Under the pieces are notes generated by a model that worked only from the letters and a program-made list of their open reading frames with translations, did not search any database and was not told where the DNA came from. Shown piece after piece: positions 8,604 through 16,776 of a stretch of 64,000 nt of DNA. Source of the stretch: CAIVAT01 sp037128705 (lineage in GTDB: Bacteria; Bacteroidota; Bacteroidia; Bacteroidales; FEN-979); assembly GCA_037128705.1 (NCBI GenBank), contig JBAXVX010000005.1, forward strand, positions 1 through 64,000. Direction: 5' to 3'. The translations under genes and the position numbers were made by a program. Position 1 is the first letter of the stretch. Every line of letters begins with the position of its first letter.

Positions 8604-10202
8604 ATGAGAAAAACACACCAGTTGTTTTCGGTCGTTATTTTGGTTTTTGTTTTGGCCAATGGTTCGTGCCTGTTTAAGGGGAAGAGGCCGCCGGCAACCG
8701 GCGGGAACCAATTGCGCGGGGCCATTAACCAGCACAGCAAACTGCCCTTCGACAGCAACCTGGTGGTCACATTCTACTACTCCTATCCGGCATTGAACAA
8801 ATACCAGAAGGATGTTGCGGGAGTATACCGTCAGCATCACTATAACCGCATCTGGTATGATGCGCGGGGAGTGGTGGAGTTTGGTCAAACCCTCTACGGC
8901 AAAGTCAGCGAACTGAGCACAGAGGGCGTATCTGCAAAGTTCCCTTACCAGGAGAAGATAGACGGCGTTTTCGATAATAATACTGAAAACACCATGACGC
9001 AGACCGAGACCGAACTCATGCTGACCAACCTTTATTTCTTCTATGCTGAAAATGTATACAAGGGGATAGCAGAAGATTCAGCGAAGTCCATCGGCTGGTT
9101 GCTGCCGCGAAAACAGCTCTCCTACGCCGGAATGCTTGATTCGGTGATGGTTGATCCCGAATTGCTCACACGCGACGACAGTGTGCTGTCAGGTCAGTAT
9201 TACAAGCTGCGGGATGTGCTCAAACGCTACCGGGAGATTGAACAGAAAGGAGGATGGAACCCCATTGACCTTAGCCCGAAGTTAAAGGCCTACAAGCCTG
9301 GCGATACCGCATTGGCGTTACGCCAGATCAGACTGCGGCTCTTCATCACCGGTGATATAAAGCAGGACAACGGCAGCCACGAATACGACCCTGAACTCAC
9401 GGAAGCCGTAAACAAGTATCAGCGGCGCAACGGGTATAATCCAACCAAATTAATCACCCCGAAACTCATCCGGGAGATGAATGTTCCCATCAGTGAACGG
9501 ATAAAAAAGATCATTGTCAACATGGAGCGTTGCAGGTGGATCCCCCCCGGATTTGCCAGGGCAAAAGAATACATCGTTGTCAATATTCCCGCCTATAAAC
9601 TGAACCTGTTCCGCAACGGGAACAGCGAGTTTGAATCCCCGGTCATCGTGGGGAAGGATATGACAAAAACCGTTATTTTCAGTGGCAAGCTGAGTTACAT
9701 CGTGTTCAGCCCTTACTGGAACCTGCCGCAGAGCATTATCAAAAAGGAGGTTAAACCGGGAATAGCCAGGAATAAAAATTACCTGGAAGCGCATAACATG
9801 GAATGGAACAATGGCCAGGTACGCCAGAAACCGGGAAAAAATAATTCGCTGGGGCTGATCAAGTTCATCTTTCCGAATGCCGATGATATTTACATGCACG
9901 ATACGCCGGCTAAAAGCCTTTTCGCCAGGGAGCGCAGGGCCTTCAGCCATGGCTGCATCCGTGTTGAAAAATCAAGGGACCTGGCAGTGGAGATCCTGAA
10001 GGATGACCCGAAATGGACCCCGGCAAAGATTGATGCGGCGATGCATGCCGGTACAGAGAGTACCTATACCCTGAAAAACAAGATACCCGTTTATATCGGC
10101 TACCTGACTGCCTGGGTTAATCCCCAGGGTGAGATCAACTTCTATGATGATATTTATGGGATGGATGACCGGCTCGCTGAATTGCTGATGGGAGAATATT
10201 AG
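8604..10202 (+). CDS. murein L,D-transpeptidase, YcbB/LdtD-like
   Basis: This is a 532-aa envelope protein. From ATG 8604 (MRKTHQLFSVVILVFVLANGSC) it has an N-terminal hydrophobic export signal with a possible lax lipobox; GTG 8574 is an alternative start. Order of parts: scaffold region, a peptidoglycan-binding-like segment near residues 235-290 (YDPELTEAVNKYQRRNGY), then the YkuD catalytic domain with SHGCIRVEKSRDLA, nucleophile C451. The family makes 3-3 cross-links or attaches proteins to peptidoglycan. The length agrees with LdtD-like enzymes of 500-600 aa. It ends 8 bp from the convergent NlpC/P60 gene. Confidence 0.92.
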   Translation: MRKTHQLFSVVILVFVLANGSCLFKGKRPPATGGNQLRGAINQHSKLPFDSNLVVTFYYSYPALNKYQKDVAGVYRQHHYNRIWYDARGVVEFGQTLYGKVSELSTEGVSAKFPYQEKIDGVFDNNTENTMTQTETELMLTNLYFFYAENVYKGIAEDSAKSIGWLLPRKQLSYAGMLDSVMVDPELLTRDDSVLSGQYYKLRDVLKRYREIEQKGGWNPIDLSPKLKAYKPGDTALALRQIRLRLFITGDIKQDNGSHEYDPELTEAVNKYQRRNGYNPTKLITPKLIREMNVPISERIKKIIVNMERCRWIPPGFARAKEYIVVNIPAYKLNLFRNGNSEFESPVIVGKDMTKTVIFSGKLSYIVFSPYWNLPQSIIKKEVKPGIARNKNYLEAHNMEWNNGQVRQKPGKNNSLGLIKFIFPNADDIYMHDTPAKSLFARERRAFSHGCIRVEKSRDLAVEILKDDPKWTPAKIDAAMHAGTESTYTLKNKIPVYIGYLTAWVNPQGEINFYDDIYGMDDRLAELLMGEY

Positions 10203-10210
10203 CAAACACC

Positions 10211-10726
10211 TTATGGCGTTTTAAGCACATCAATGCATTTGTAAAAACGCCGTTTGTAGCCCTTTGAGTCAAGGTTGCTGATGGTTACACCATAGGCCTT
10301 CCCTGATGAAGCATGGATGAACCTGGATCTCATCCCTTCCGCTTCGCAAATAATTCCAACATGGCCGATATGTAAACTGTCCCGGTACCCATAAAAGACC
10401 AGGATATCCCCCACTTTAAACTTTTCAGGTTTCAGGGCCTTGCCGAGCGATTTGTATTCCGGAGAACTACGGGGCAGGCTGACATCGAATTTTTTAAATA
10501 CATAATAGACAAACCCCGAACAATCAAAACCTTTTTTTGGATTCACACTGTTCCTGTGGTAAGGGGTGCCAAGGAATTGTTTTGCAAAATCAATGAGCTC
10601 TGTTCTGTCAACCCCCGGGGCCCCTTTCACTGGTTCAGCTGATGAGGCATGCCCCGCAGATTGCTGCGCGCGGATGGATAAAAAGGACAGTAAAGTGAGT
10701 GTAAAAACCAGAAAACGGATCAGCAT
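10211..10726 (-). CDS. NlpC/P60 family peptidoglycan endopeptidase
   Basis: A 171-aa secreted cysteine peptidase. A signal peptide (to about residue 20) is followed by one NlpC/P60 domain: FDCSGFV with catalytic C69, GHVGI with H122, and FIHASSG with H138, the expected Cys-His-His triad. The family usually hydrolyses gamma-D-Glu-diamino acid bonds in stem peptides. It has no SH3 or LysM targeting domain. It lies convergent to one L,D-transpeptidase gene and divergent from another, so three wall enzymes lie side by side. Confidence 0.92.
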   Translation of the reverse strand: MLIRFLVFTLTLLSFLSIRAQQSAGHASSAEPVKGAPGVDRTELIDFAKQFLGTPYHRNSVNPKKGFDCSGFVYYVFKKFDVSLPRSSPEYKSLGKALKPEKFKVGDILVFYGYRDSLHIGHVGIICEAEGMRSRFIHASSGKAYGVTISNLDSKGYKRRFYKCIDVLKTP

Positions 10727-10833
10727 CCTGCAGGAATTATCTGGCTAAGGTACGAAACCACAGATTCTGACGTTTGTCAGGTACAGTTCGTCACCCCCGG
10801 TGTTATAAACATGCAGATTATTAAATATATGTG

Positions 10834-10841
10834 TAATTTTG
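10834..10841 (+). promoter_or_regulatory. Bacteroidota -7 promoter box before the YkuD_2 gene
   Basis: TAATTTTG fits TAnnTTTG and ends 4 bases before the ATG at 10846. Transcription would start at or very near the start codon, giving a nearly leaderless mRNA. Confidence 0.45.
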
Positions 10842-10845
10842 CGGC

Positions 10846-11526
10846 ATGAAGCATTCTCTTTTGTATCTTCTGTTTTTACTGATTCCAATCATCAACAAAG
10901 CTGAAGCTGACAAACCACCTGTTAGTGAAGACTTGACAGTCGACATTTATGCTGTTTTGCACCTGGCGGAAAAGGGTTTATCGAACGATGTTTTTCAGCT
11001 TGCACTGAAGGGGTACAGAAAACTGGAGGCCTTTGGAAAGCTGCAGAATTCCGATATTCTGACCATTGCCGACCTGTCGCAATCGAGCAAAAATAAACGG
11101 CTGTATGTGATTGATCTGAAAAAAACGGAGATCCTGTTCAATACCTATGTTGCCCATGGCCGGAACACCGGGGAGGAGTTTGCAAAATATTTCTCAAACA
11201 AAGCCGGCTCCTGCAAAAGCAGCCTGGGGTTTTACATAACCAGGAATCCTGCAAAGGGGGCTATGGTTGGATTGTCGCTCATCATTGAAGGGGTGGAAAA
11301 AGGGTTTAATGACAATGCGATGAAACGGGAGATCATCATGCATGGAGCTGCCTATGCTACTGAGAATTTTATCAGGAAGACCGGCAGGCTGGGCCGGAGT
11401 TTCGGATGTCCATCCCTGCCGCCCGATTTGATCAAACCGGTGATCGAAACCATCGAGAATGGCACCTGTTTATTTATATATAATCAGGATGATTTTTATC
11501 TGAGCCACTCCTCCCTGCTCAACTGA
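10846..11526 (+). CDS. murein L,D-transpeptidase catalytic domain protein (YkuD_2 type)
   Basis: 226 aa with a short signal peptide (to about residue 21). The catalytic region runs from about residue 85 to 210: LYVIDLKKTE, VAHGRNTGEEFAKYFSN, MHGAAY with H166 and GRSFGCPSLP with nucleophile C188, the characteristic YkuD_2 signature. It differs from the larger YcbB-like enzyme at 8604 in having no peptidoglycan-binding domain. Likely periplasmic. It ends one base from the stop of the convergent MBL hydrolase gene. Confidence 0.9.
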   Translation: MKHSLLYLLFLLIPIINKAEADKPPVSEDLTVDIYAVLHLAEKGLSNDVFQLALKGYRKLEAFGKLQNSDILTIADLSQSSKNKRLYVIDLKKTEILFNTYVAHGRNTGEEFAKYFSNKAGSCKSSLGFYITRNPAKGAMVGLSLIIEGVEKGFNDNAMKREIIMHGAAYATENFIRKTGRLGRSFGCPSLPPDLIKPVIETIENGTCLFIYNQDDFYLSHSSLLN

Positions 11527-11527
11527 A

Positions 11528-12259
11528 TCAATTTTTATTCGTCCCGTGGCTTTTAATCCGCAGCACTCCCTGGTGTGCGGTAAGCAGGTATTTCAGGGTG
11601 GAAAGATCGGGCAGGATCTGAATGGCAGCGGCCTGTGTTTTTGTATCCATGTTGAAGAAATCTTCGAACGGGATGATTTTTCCATCCTTGTAAATCAGAT
11701 TATCGCCCGTTGCCAGGTAATCGCTGCCAATAAGGAAACAGCATGACCCGGGGGTATGACCGGGGGTATGGAATACTTTTATTTTAAATCCATCCAGGCT
11801 GAGGGTATCGTTGCTGCCAAAGAGGGTATAGGGTCCATATTTCCATTTGAACCTGACCAGCGGGAACTTCCCGTTTTCTCCGTTGATCATTTGAACTTCA
11901 TCTTTGTGCATGTATATCCTGGCCATAGGGAAAAGGCCAATGGCCCCGGTGTGATCGCTGTCGGTATGGGTCAGCAGGATACAGTTGACCTGGCTGGGTT
12001 GAATTCGCAGTTTGGCCAGTTCAGTTTTAAACTTTTGGGCATCTATCCCCGCATCAATCATCAGGTAGCCAAATCTCCATTTAAACAGGTAGGCGTTTAC
12101 GAAGTCATCTTTGATGCAAAAAACCGAGTCGTTAACCTGGCCGGTTGCTGTGGGTGTCATATTGCGGACGCCAAGATAAAACCTGAGCCCGAAGTAGCCT
12201 GCAAAAAGAACAAGCAATCCGACAATGATTGCAAGGGAAACAAGGATTCGTTTGCGCAT
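11528..12259 (-). CDS. membrane-anchored metallo-beta-lactamase-fold hydrolase
   Basis: 243 aa. An N-terminal membrane anchor (residues 5-30) precedes an MBL domain. The metal motif reads LTHTDSDHTG, so the second His of the usual HxHxDH is Asp; this variant occurs in some MBL hydrolases. HTPGHTPGS supplies the next His ligand, and GDN and HQG follow. The domain probably faces the periplasm. The substrate is unknown; members act as thioesterases, lactonases or phosphodiesterases. It is a single gene with its own promoter box. Confidence 0.85.
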   Translation of the reverse strand: MRKRILVSLAIIVGLLVLFAGYFGLRFYLGVRNMTPTATGQVNDSVFCIKDDFVNAYLFKWRFGYLMIDAGIDAQKFKTELAKLRIQPSQVNCILLTHTDSDHTGAIGLFPMARIYMHKDEVQMINGENGKFPLVRFKWKYGPYTLFGSNDTLSLDGFKIKVFHTPGHTPGSCCFLIGSDYLATGDNLIYKDGKIIPFEDFFNMDTKTQAAAIQILPDLSTLKYLLTAHQGVLRIKSHGTNKN

Positions 12260-12273
12260 GGAATAATTTTTTT

Positions 12274-12281
12274 CAAAGGTA
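12274..12281 (-). promoter_or_regulatory. Bacteroidota -7 promoter box before the MBL hydrolase gene
   Basis: On the minus strand this reads TACCTTTG (TAnnTTTG), 14 bases before the ATG at 12259. Confidence 0.45.
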
Positions 12282-12301
12282 TAAAATGGCAGTAAAATTG
12301 T

Positions 12302-12322
12302 GACACGTGACGCGTGACGCGT
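12302..12322. repeat. heptamer tandem repeat, 3 units of GACGCGT
   Basis: Three 7-bp units: GACACGT then GACGCGT twice. It lies in the gap between the MBL hydrolase and alpha/beta hydrolase genes. The same unit recurs inside ispG at 46152-46200. Confidence 0.85.
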
Positions 12323-12345
12323 GGCAAAAAAATCAATTATTTAAA

Positions 12346-13173
12346 TTAATTTTTCTGAAAGAATCCTTCGACCTGTGTGTTGAAATCATCCTTGAACCTG
12401 ATGCAGGTATCATGGCCCGACCCCGGCAAAATCCAGAGGCTGGCTCCCGGGATGCTGCTGAAAATTTCAAGGGTATGCCCGGTTTTTATGATATCATGAT
12501 CCCCGCCGATCACCAGGACAGGACAATGGATCTGCTGAAGGGCATTTCTGGAAATATTGGGCTCATCAATCATCATCCGGGTGAGCTTGAGGTCGTTTTT
12601 TCCCTTCTGATCCAGCGTCTTAAGTTGCAGCTGAGCCACAAAATCCTTCATGTTCTGAATATCCATGGCGGTAAAAGCTGTTGTGTCGGGGCGGATGTTT
12701 GCGCCGGTAATGGCCATTTTCTTTACCTTTTCAGGATGCCTGATGGCCAGGAGGAGTCCGATGATACCCCCGTCGCTCCATCCGACCACACATACGGAAT
12801 CGAGGTGCAATGAATCAAGCAGGGCGTTGCAATCATCAGCCATCATTTCATACGAAAGAGAATCCTGCGGATCGGTTGATCTGCCCTGTGATCGGCTATC
12901 GGCTGCAATTACTTTCCGGGATTTTGAAAAACAGGGGATCTGGTTTGCCATGGCAGCAATGGACCCGCCATTCCCGTGGATGAGCAGGAGGGGTTCCCCC
13001 TTCCCATATACCTCATAGTACATGTTAAAACCCCTGGTTAAGATGGATTTCCCGGCTGACGGGTTAGACCCGTAAACGGTTGTACCGGCAACTGAATCAT
13101 TTTGCTGCGACCGGGCCACTGCTGGTACCAGCAGGACTAGAATCATTGCCAGTAAAGAAAGGCTGTTCTTCAT
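12346..13173 (-). CDS. secreted alpha/beta hydrolase
   Basis: From the Met at 13173 the product is 275 aa with a signal peptide MKNSLSLLAMILVLLVPAVARSQ. The alpha/beta hydrolase fold shows the oxyanion loop LLIHGNGGS, the nucleophile elbow GWSDGG with S133, an acid at D225 or D227 (IGGDHD) and H254 (PGSGHD). The family covers esterases, haloperoxidase-like and peptidase-like enzymes; the substrate is not readable. An upstream in-frame Met at 13215 would hide the signal peptide, so I reject that start. Confidence 0.88.
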   Translation of the reverse strand: MKNSLSLLAMILVLLVPAVARSQQNDSVAGTTVYGSNPSAGKSILTRGFNMYYEVYGKGEPLLLIHGNGGSIAAMANQIPCFSKSRKVIAADSRSQGRSTDPQDSLSYEMMADDCNALLDSLHLDSVCVVGWSDGGIIGLLLAIRHPEKVKKMAITGANIRPDTTAFTAMDIQNMKDFVAQLQLKTLDQKGKNDLKLTRMMIDEPNISRNALQQIHCPVLVIGGDHDIIKTGHTLEIFSSIPGASLWILPGSGHDTCIRFKDDFNTQVEGFFQKN

Positions 13174-13292
13174 TTCAGATTTCGTTTGTTCGGGTAAAAG
13201 TACAAAATGGTTCAACCTAATGGGAAAACAAGTTCAGAAAGTTAGGCCTGCTTAAATATTTGCTTTAGGAAAACATTTCCCGGGTAAATGTT

Positions 13293-13300
13293 TATATTTG
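13293..13300 (+). promoter_or_regulatory. Bacteroidota -7 promoter box before the PAS kinase and RiPP locus
   Basis: TATATTTG fits TAnnTTTG and lies 55 bases before the ATG at 13356. It is the only good box seen ahead of the kinase, peptide, precursor, maturase and lipoprotein genes. Confidence 0.45.
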
Positions 13301-13355
13301 TTTTATATTTTAAATGCCTTCGATAATACGTTGACAGGGACCACTGCCATTCTCG

Positions 13356-14615
13356 ATGAACGCCATGAAAGAAAAACCAGGAAAACTCCACAAAACCTGC
13401 GTGCGTGCCTTAGCTGATGTTAAAGATTTTCCTGTCGTGGGCATCGGTGCCAGGGAACTGGCAGAAACTGCCATTGAGAAACTGCGCGCAAGCGAACTGA
13501 AGTTCCGAACGGTGGCGGATTTTACCTTCGACTGGGAATACTGGGAGGGGGCAGATAACCAATTTAATTATGTTTCGCCTTCATGCGAGCGGATAACAGG
13601 ATACAAGAGGGAAGAGTTTTTGTCGGACGAGTTTCTTATCAAAAAAATCGTACATCCCGGGGATAAAAAACTCTTTGACGACCATTGGAAGAGAAAACAT
13701 TCGCGGCAGCACCGTCATAAGATTGCTGAGTTTGATTTTAAAATTGTTAAAAAGGACGGCACTGTTGGTCATATTGCCCATTTATCCCGGCCAATTTTTG
13801 ACGAGGAGGGGAATTACCTTGGACGGCGTATCAGCAACCGGGATATTACTGATCGCAAACAATATGAAGAGCAACTCAAGCTTAAAAACGAACAGTTAAA
13901 CAGGGCGAATGCGGATAAAGACAAGTTCTTTTCCATCCTGGCCCACGATCTGCGAAGCCCCTTTCAACCGCTGCTTGGACTATCCCGGATGCTGGCAGAC
14001 GATCTGCCCACCCTAAAGCAGGAGCAGATCCACAAGATGGCGGTAACGATGAGAAACGCTGCCGACAAGCTCTATAAACTGCTCGAAAACCTATTGGAAT
14101 GGTCTCGGATGCAAAGGGGTTTAATTGAATTTAACCCGGAGATGTTTTTTATTCTCTCCAAAATTTCCTGGAACCTTGCATTGGCAAAGTTTGCAATAAC
14201 CAGCAAAGAGATCGATATACAGGTTGATGTTCCGGAGACCCTGGCCGTTTATGCCGATTCCAATATGATAGATTCCGTTATCCGGAACCTTTTATCCAAT
14301 GCCATTAAATTCACCCCAAAAAACGGAAAAATCAACATCAAGGCTAGCCAAAAGGATGGCCAGGCGGTTGAGGTCTCCATACAGGATAACGGGATTGGAA
14401 TGAAAAAGGAAATGGCGAAGAATCTTTTCATGACAGATCCCAATTCAAACCGGAATGGAATGGAAGGGGAGCCCAGTTCGGGGTTGGGGCTGATCCTTTG
14501 CCGTGATTTTATTGATAGAAACGGAGGAAAAATATGGATCGAGAGTGTTGAAGGGAGGGGAAGCATCATTCATTTTACCCTGCCAGGGATGAATAATGAT
14601 ACGCTTAATACATAA
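13356..14615 (+). CDS. soluble PAS-domain sensor histidine kinase
   Basis: 419 aa with no membrane segment, so a cytosolic sensor. Order: N-terminal linker, PAS/PAC domain about 45-168 (FNYVSPSCERITGY, NRDITDRKQYEEQL), HisKA with H-box ILAHDLRSP (H197), then HATPase with NLLSNAIKFTP, DNGIGM and GLGLILC. No receiver domain is fused and no response regulator is adjacent. The gene ends 11 bp before a short secreted-peptide ORF and 139 bp before a RiPP precursor on the same strand, so it may be transcribed with them and could sense for that system; this link is inferred from position only. Confidence 0.93.
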   Translation: MNAMKEKPGKLHKTCVRALADVKDFPVVGIGARELAETAIEKLRASELKFRTVADFTFDWEYWEGADNQFNYVSPSCERITGYKREEFLSDEFLIKKIVHPGDKKLFDDHWKRKHSRQHRHKIAEFDFKIVKKDGTVGHIAHLSRPIFDEEGNYLGRRISNRDITDRKQYEEQLKLKNEQLNRANADKDKFFSILAHDLRSPFQPLLGLSRMLADDLPTLKQEQIHKMAVTMRNAADKLYKLLENLLEWSRMQRGLIEFNPEMFFILSKISWNLALAKFAITSKEIDIQVDVPETLAVYADSNMIDSVIRNLLSNAIKFTPKNGKINIKASQKDGQAVEVSIQDNGIGMKKEMAKNLFMTDPNSNRNGMEGEPSSGLGLILCRDFIDRNGGKIWIESVEGRGSIIHFTLPGMNNDTLNT

Positions 14616-14626
14616 AAGTTCAAAAA

Positions 14627-14737
14627 ATGAAAAGATATATTTTCATCTTGCTGACCGCACTCTGTCTGTTTATCCCTTCGAATGCCCTGTATTCCCAAAA
14701 AGGATCCATTGCGGAGCAGATTATAACATTTGTTTAA
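14627..14737 (+). CDS. small secreted peptide, 36 aa
   Basis: ATG at 14627 opens a 36-codon frame: a full-looking Sec signal peptide (KRYIFILLTALCLFIPSNALYSQ) then only about 12 residues (KGSIAEQIITFV) and TAA. It lies between the kinase and the RiPP precursor with 11- and 17-bp gaps. The tight packing and good signal peptide favour a real gene. It could be a tiny exported peptide or the truncated 5' end of a former exported protein. I see no frame that continues it. Confidence 0.55.
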   Translation: MKRYIFILLTALCLFIPSNALYSQKGSIAEQIITFV

Positions 14738-14754
14738 CCTAAAAGAAAAATTAC

Positions 14755-14982
14755 ATGGAAGATTCATTGAATCCCAAAGAGATGGCCGAAAAGCTGGGTA
14801 TCAAACCTGAGGAGGTAGACTTTACTTTAGAACCAAAGGAACTGGATCATGTTTCGGGTGGTGCAGGCCCCTATTGCGGGGAGATAGGTTATGGCAATCC
14901 CAGGTGCACAACCACCGGGGCGGGATCGGGTTGTACTGAAATCGGCTCTCTGAATCCTGACTGCACCAAGGCCGGCATGTGA
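14755..14982 (+). CDS. RiPP precursor peptide with double-Gly leader and duplicated Cys core
   Basis: 75 aa. The leader (1-36) is charged, LNPKEMAEKLGIKPEEVDF, and ends ELDHVSGG, a double-glycine cleavage site as in GG-type Bacteroidota natural-product precursors. The core (37-75) has two copies of C-x-E-I-G-x-x-N-P-x-C-T, at C41-T52 and C60-T71, 19 residues apart, joined by a Gly/Thr-rich linker. Each repeat has its two Cys ten residues apart. The next gene, a SPASM radical SAM enzyme, overlaps it by 4 bp, which is the standard precursor-maturase pairing. The modification (for example thioether or C-C cross-links) is inferred, not visible. Confidence 0.85.
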   Translation: MEDSLNPKEMAEKLGIKPEEVDFTLEPKELDHVSGGAGPYCGEIGYGNPRCTTTGAGSGCTEIGSLNPDCTKAGM

Positions 14983-16319
14983 AGGCGAAAATCGATTTTT
15001 CGACCGAGATCGTTCATGGGCACTATCTGGTAAGTTTGTCTTCCACAGGAGCCATGAGCCTGTTCTCTCCGGCGGAGTATCTGGCCTTCAACTATATCAT
15101 CCACGCACCCCAAGAGGATCACCCCGCATTATTGCGCAGGGTTTTATCTGATTTTGGATGCAGTGAGGAGAAGATGGCCAGTTTTACCGATATCTTCCTG
15201 AAGAAACTCAGGCAGCAAGGCTGGTTCAGGGATGGAGTTCACGACCCTGAATCTCAAAGGCTCCAGATGGTTTATTTTTCCATTACCACAAATTGCAATC
15301 TTTCATGTACCTACTGTTATATAGGCGATGAGCGGCGAAATCCCGATCAATTGATGACCCCTGATGATGCCCGTATCATCCTTAAAAAGATCAGGGAATT
15401 CAATCCTTTGGCCCGGATTGCAGTTACAGGGGGAGAACCATTTAGCCATCCCGCTGTTTTTCAGATACTCGATATCCTGAATGAATACGGGTTAAAATTC
15501 AGCCTGGGCACCAATGCGGTGCTGGTTGACAGGTCGTGCGCTGAACGGCTCAAAGGATATAGGACACTCCTCTTTGTCCAGGCCAGCCTCGATGGTATGA
15601 CTCCTGAAGTTCATTCCCTGACGAGGGGAAATACCTGGAATGAAGCGATGAGCGGTATCAGGAATCTCATAGAACAAAAAGTACCTTTTGCGATTGCACC
15701 CACCCTGCATGAAGGCAATCTGCATGAAATATATGATATTGCACGGTTTGCATACAGCCACGGTGGATTTTTTGCTCCCAACCATTTGCGTAAGTTTCCG
15801 CATGCCCCGCATGCCCGGGATATTTATCTGAAGCCTGAATCGCTCAGGAAATGCATCATTGAAACGTTTGAAAAAATCGGGCAGGAGTTCAATCTTGATG
15901 TTCAGCCAGCCGGGCTGACGGATAAAAGCTGTGAAGAACTCCACGACACACGGGGCAAATTTGTGTGCGGAAATGCCTTTTATACGGTCGACATTGACTG
16001 GAACGGGGATGTCTATCCCTGTCACCTGCTCCGTGAAGCATGTTTTATCCAGGGAAACATCCTTGCCGAGGATTTTAATGTCATCCTGGAACGCGGCCGG
16101 AATAGTAAAACAAGGGTCAGATCTTTCGAAATCCCTAAATGCAAAAGCTGTCCTTTTGTTGCTACGTGTGCAGGTGGATGCAGGGCATCAGCATTTTATA
16201 CCAGGGGAACCCTGGCTGCAGAAGATGAGTTTTGTGATATTTTGTATAAATTTGAAGTTGATAAGTTGTTTCTGCACAAACCCAACCATCAGCTAAGGCA
16301 AACCTTAAAACCAACATGA
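14979..16319 (+). CDS. radical SAM/SPASM peptide maturase
   Basis: 446 aa, starting at GTG 14979 inside the precursor stop (GTGA overlap, translational coupling). Residues 1-90 look like a PqqD-type RiPP-recognition wing (inference). The radical SAM domain has C106-NLS-C110-TY-C113 and TGGEP at about 150. The SPASM domain is textbook: C330-x12-G-x4-C348, then C388-x2-C391-x5-C397-x3-C401-x17-C419, so two auxiliary 4Fe-4S clusters are expected. Such enzymes install sulfur-to-carbon or carbon-carbon cross-links in peptides, including sactipeptides and ranthipeptides. The likely substrate is the neighbouring precursor. Confidence 0.93.
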   Translation: MKAKIDFSTEIVHGHYLVSLSSTGAMSLFSPAEYLAFNYIIHAPQEDHPALLRRVLSDFGCSEEKMASFTDIFLKKLRQQGWFRDGVHDPESQRLQMVYFSITTNCNLSCTYCYIGDERRNPDQLMTPDDARIILKKIREFNPLARIAVTGGEPFSHPAVFQILDILNEYGLKFSLGTNAVLVDRSCAERLKGYRTLLFVQASLDGMTPEVHSLTRGNTWNEAMSGIRNLIEQKVPFAIAPTLHEGNLHEIYDIARFAYSHGGFFAPNHLRKFPHAPHARDIYLKPESLRKCIIETFEKIGQEFNLDVQPAGLTDKSCEELHDTRGKFVCGNAFYTVDIDWNGDVYPCHLLREACFIQGNILAEDFNVILERGRNSKTRVRSFEIPKCKSCPFVATCAGGCRASAFYTRGTLAAEDEFCDILYKFEVDKLFLHKPNHQLRQTLKPT

Positions 16320-16702
16320 TGAAAAAGCAATTGTTATTTATCATTTTCCTGTTTGCTGCTTTTGTGAGCAACACAGGATGTAAGAAGACGGCAAATGAGA
16401 TCACCTGTAATCTCAATACTACGGCAACCCAGCCGCCGGTTGAAATGAACATAGTTTACACGGCAACGCAAACCGGCGACGGAACCATTGCCTCCTTAAC
16501 CTATGTAGCCAATGGGGGAACAGTCACTGTTCAGAATCCTCAGCTGCCGTGGACCATCACCATCCCGGTTCTTTCCAGTACCTTCGTTTCGATAACGGCT
16601 GTTGGTACGACAAAAAACGGCAGCCTGAAAATCAAATACGAGGGCAGCAGTGGCCCATCGTCGATTCAGGGCAGTGATTATTGTGAACAGCAAACCAATT
16701 AG
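16316..16702 (+). CDS. small lipoprotein of the RiPP locus
   Basis: 128 aa. The signal LFAAFVSNTGC is followed by lipidated Cys22 and KKTANE. The mature part is all-beta: IVYTATQTGDGTIASLTYVA, TVTVQNPQLPWTITIPV and GSLKIKYEG. It resembles the MmpS-type transport-accessory fold (a PW motif between paired strands), but I would not assign it. Its ATG overlaps the maturase stop (ATGA), so it is coupled to the RiPP genes. A role in retaining, exporting or protecting against the peptide is a guess. Confidence 0.75.
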   Translation: MMKKQLLFIIFLFAAFVSNTGCKKTANEITCNLNTTATQPPVEMNIVYTATQTGDGTIASLTYVANGGTVTVQNPQLPWTITIPVLSSTFVSITAVGTTKNGSLKIKYEGSSGPSSIQGSDYCEQQTN

Positions 16703-16763
16703 CCGTTTGTCCGTTTCGGGATCACCCGAATGTATTCAAAGGCTGCTGCTGAAAATAATCACG

Positions 16764-16771
16764 TACCTTTG
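16764..16771 (+). promoter_or_regulatory. Bacteroidota -7 promoter box before the GH13 gene
   Basis: TACCTTTG fits TAnnTTTG and lies 5 bases before the ATG at 16777, so transcription would start close to the start codon. Confidence 0.45.
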
Positions 16772-16776
16772 TCCCG

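Noticed and set aside
16715..16730. Hairpin TTCGGG-ATCA-CCCGAA after the RiPP lipoprotein gene
   Set aside because: The stem is only 6 bp and no T-tract follows, so a terminator call is not justified.
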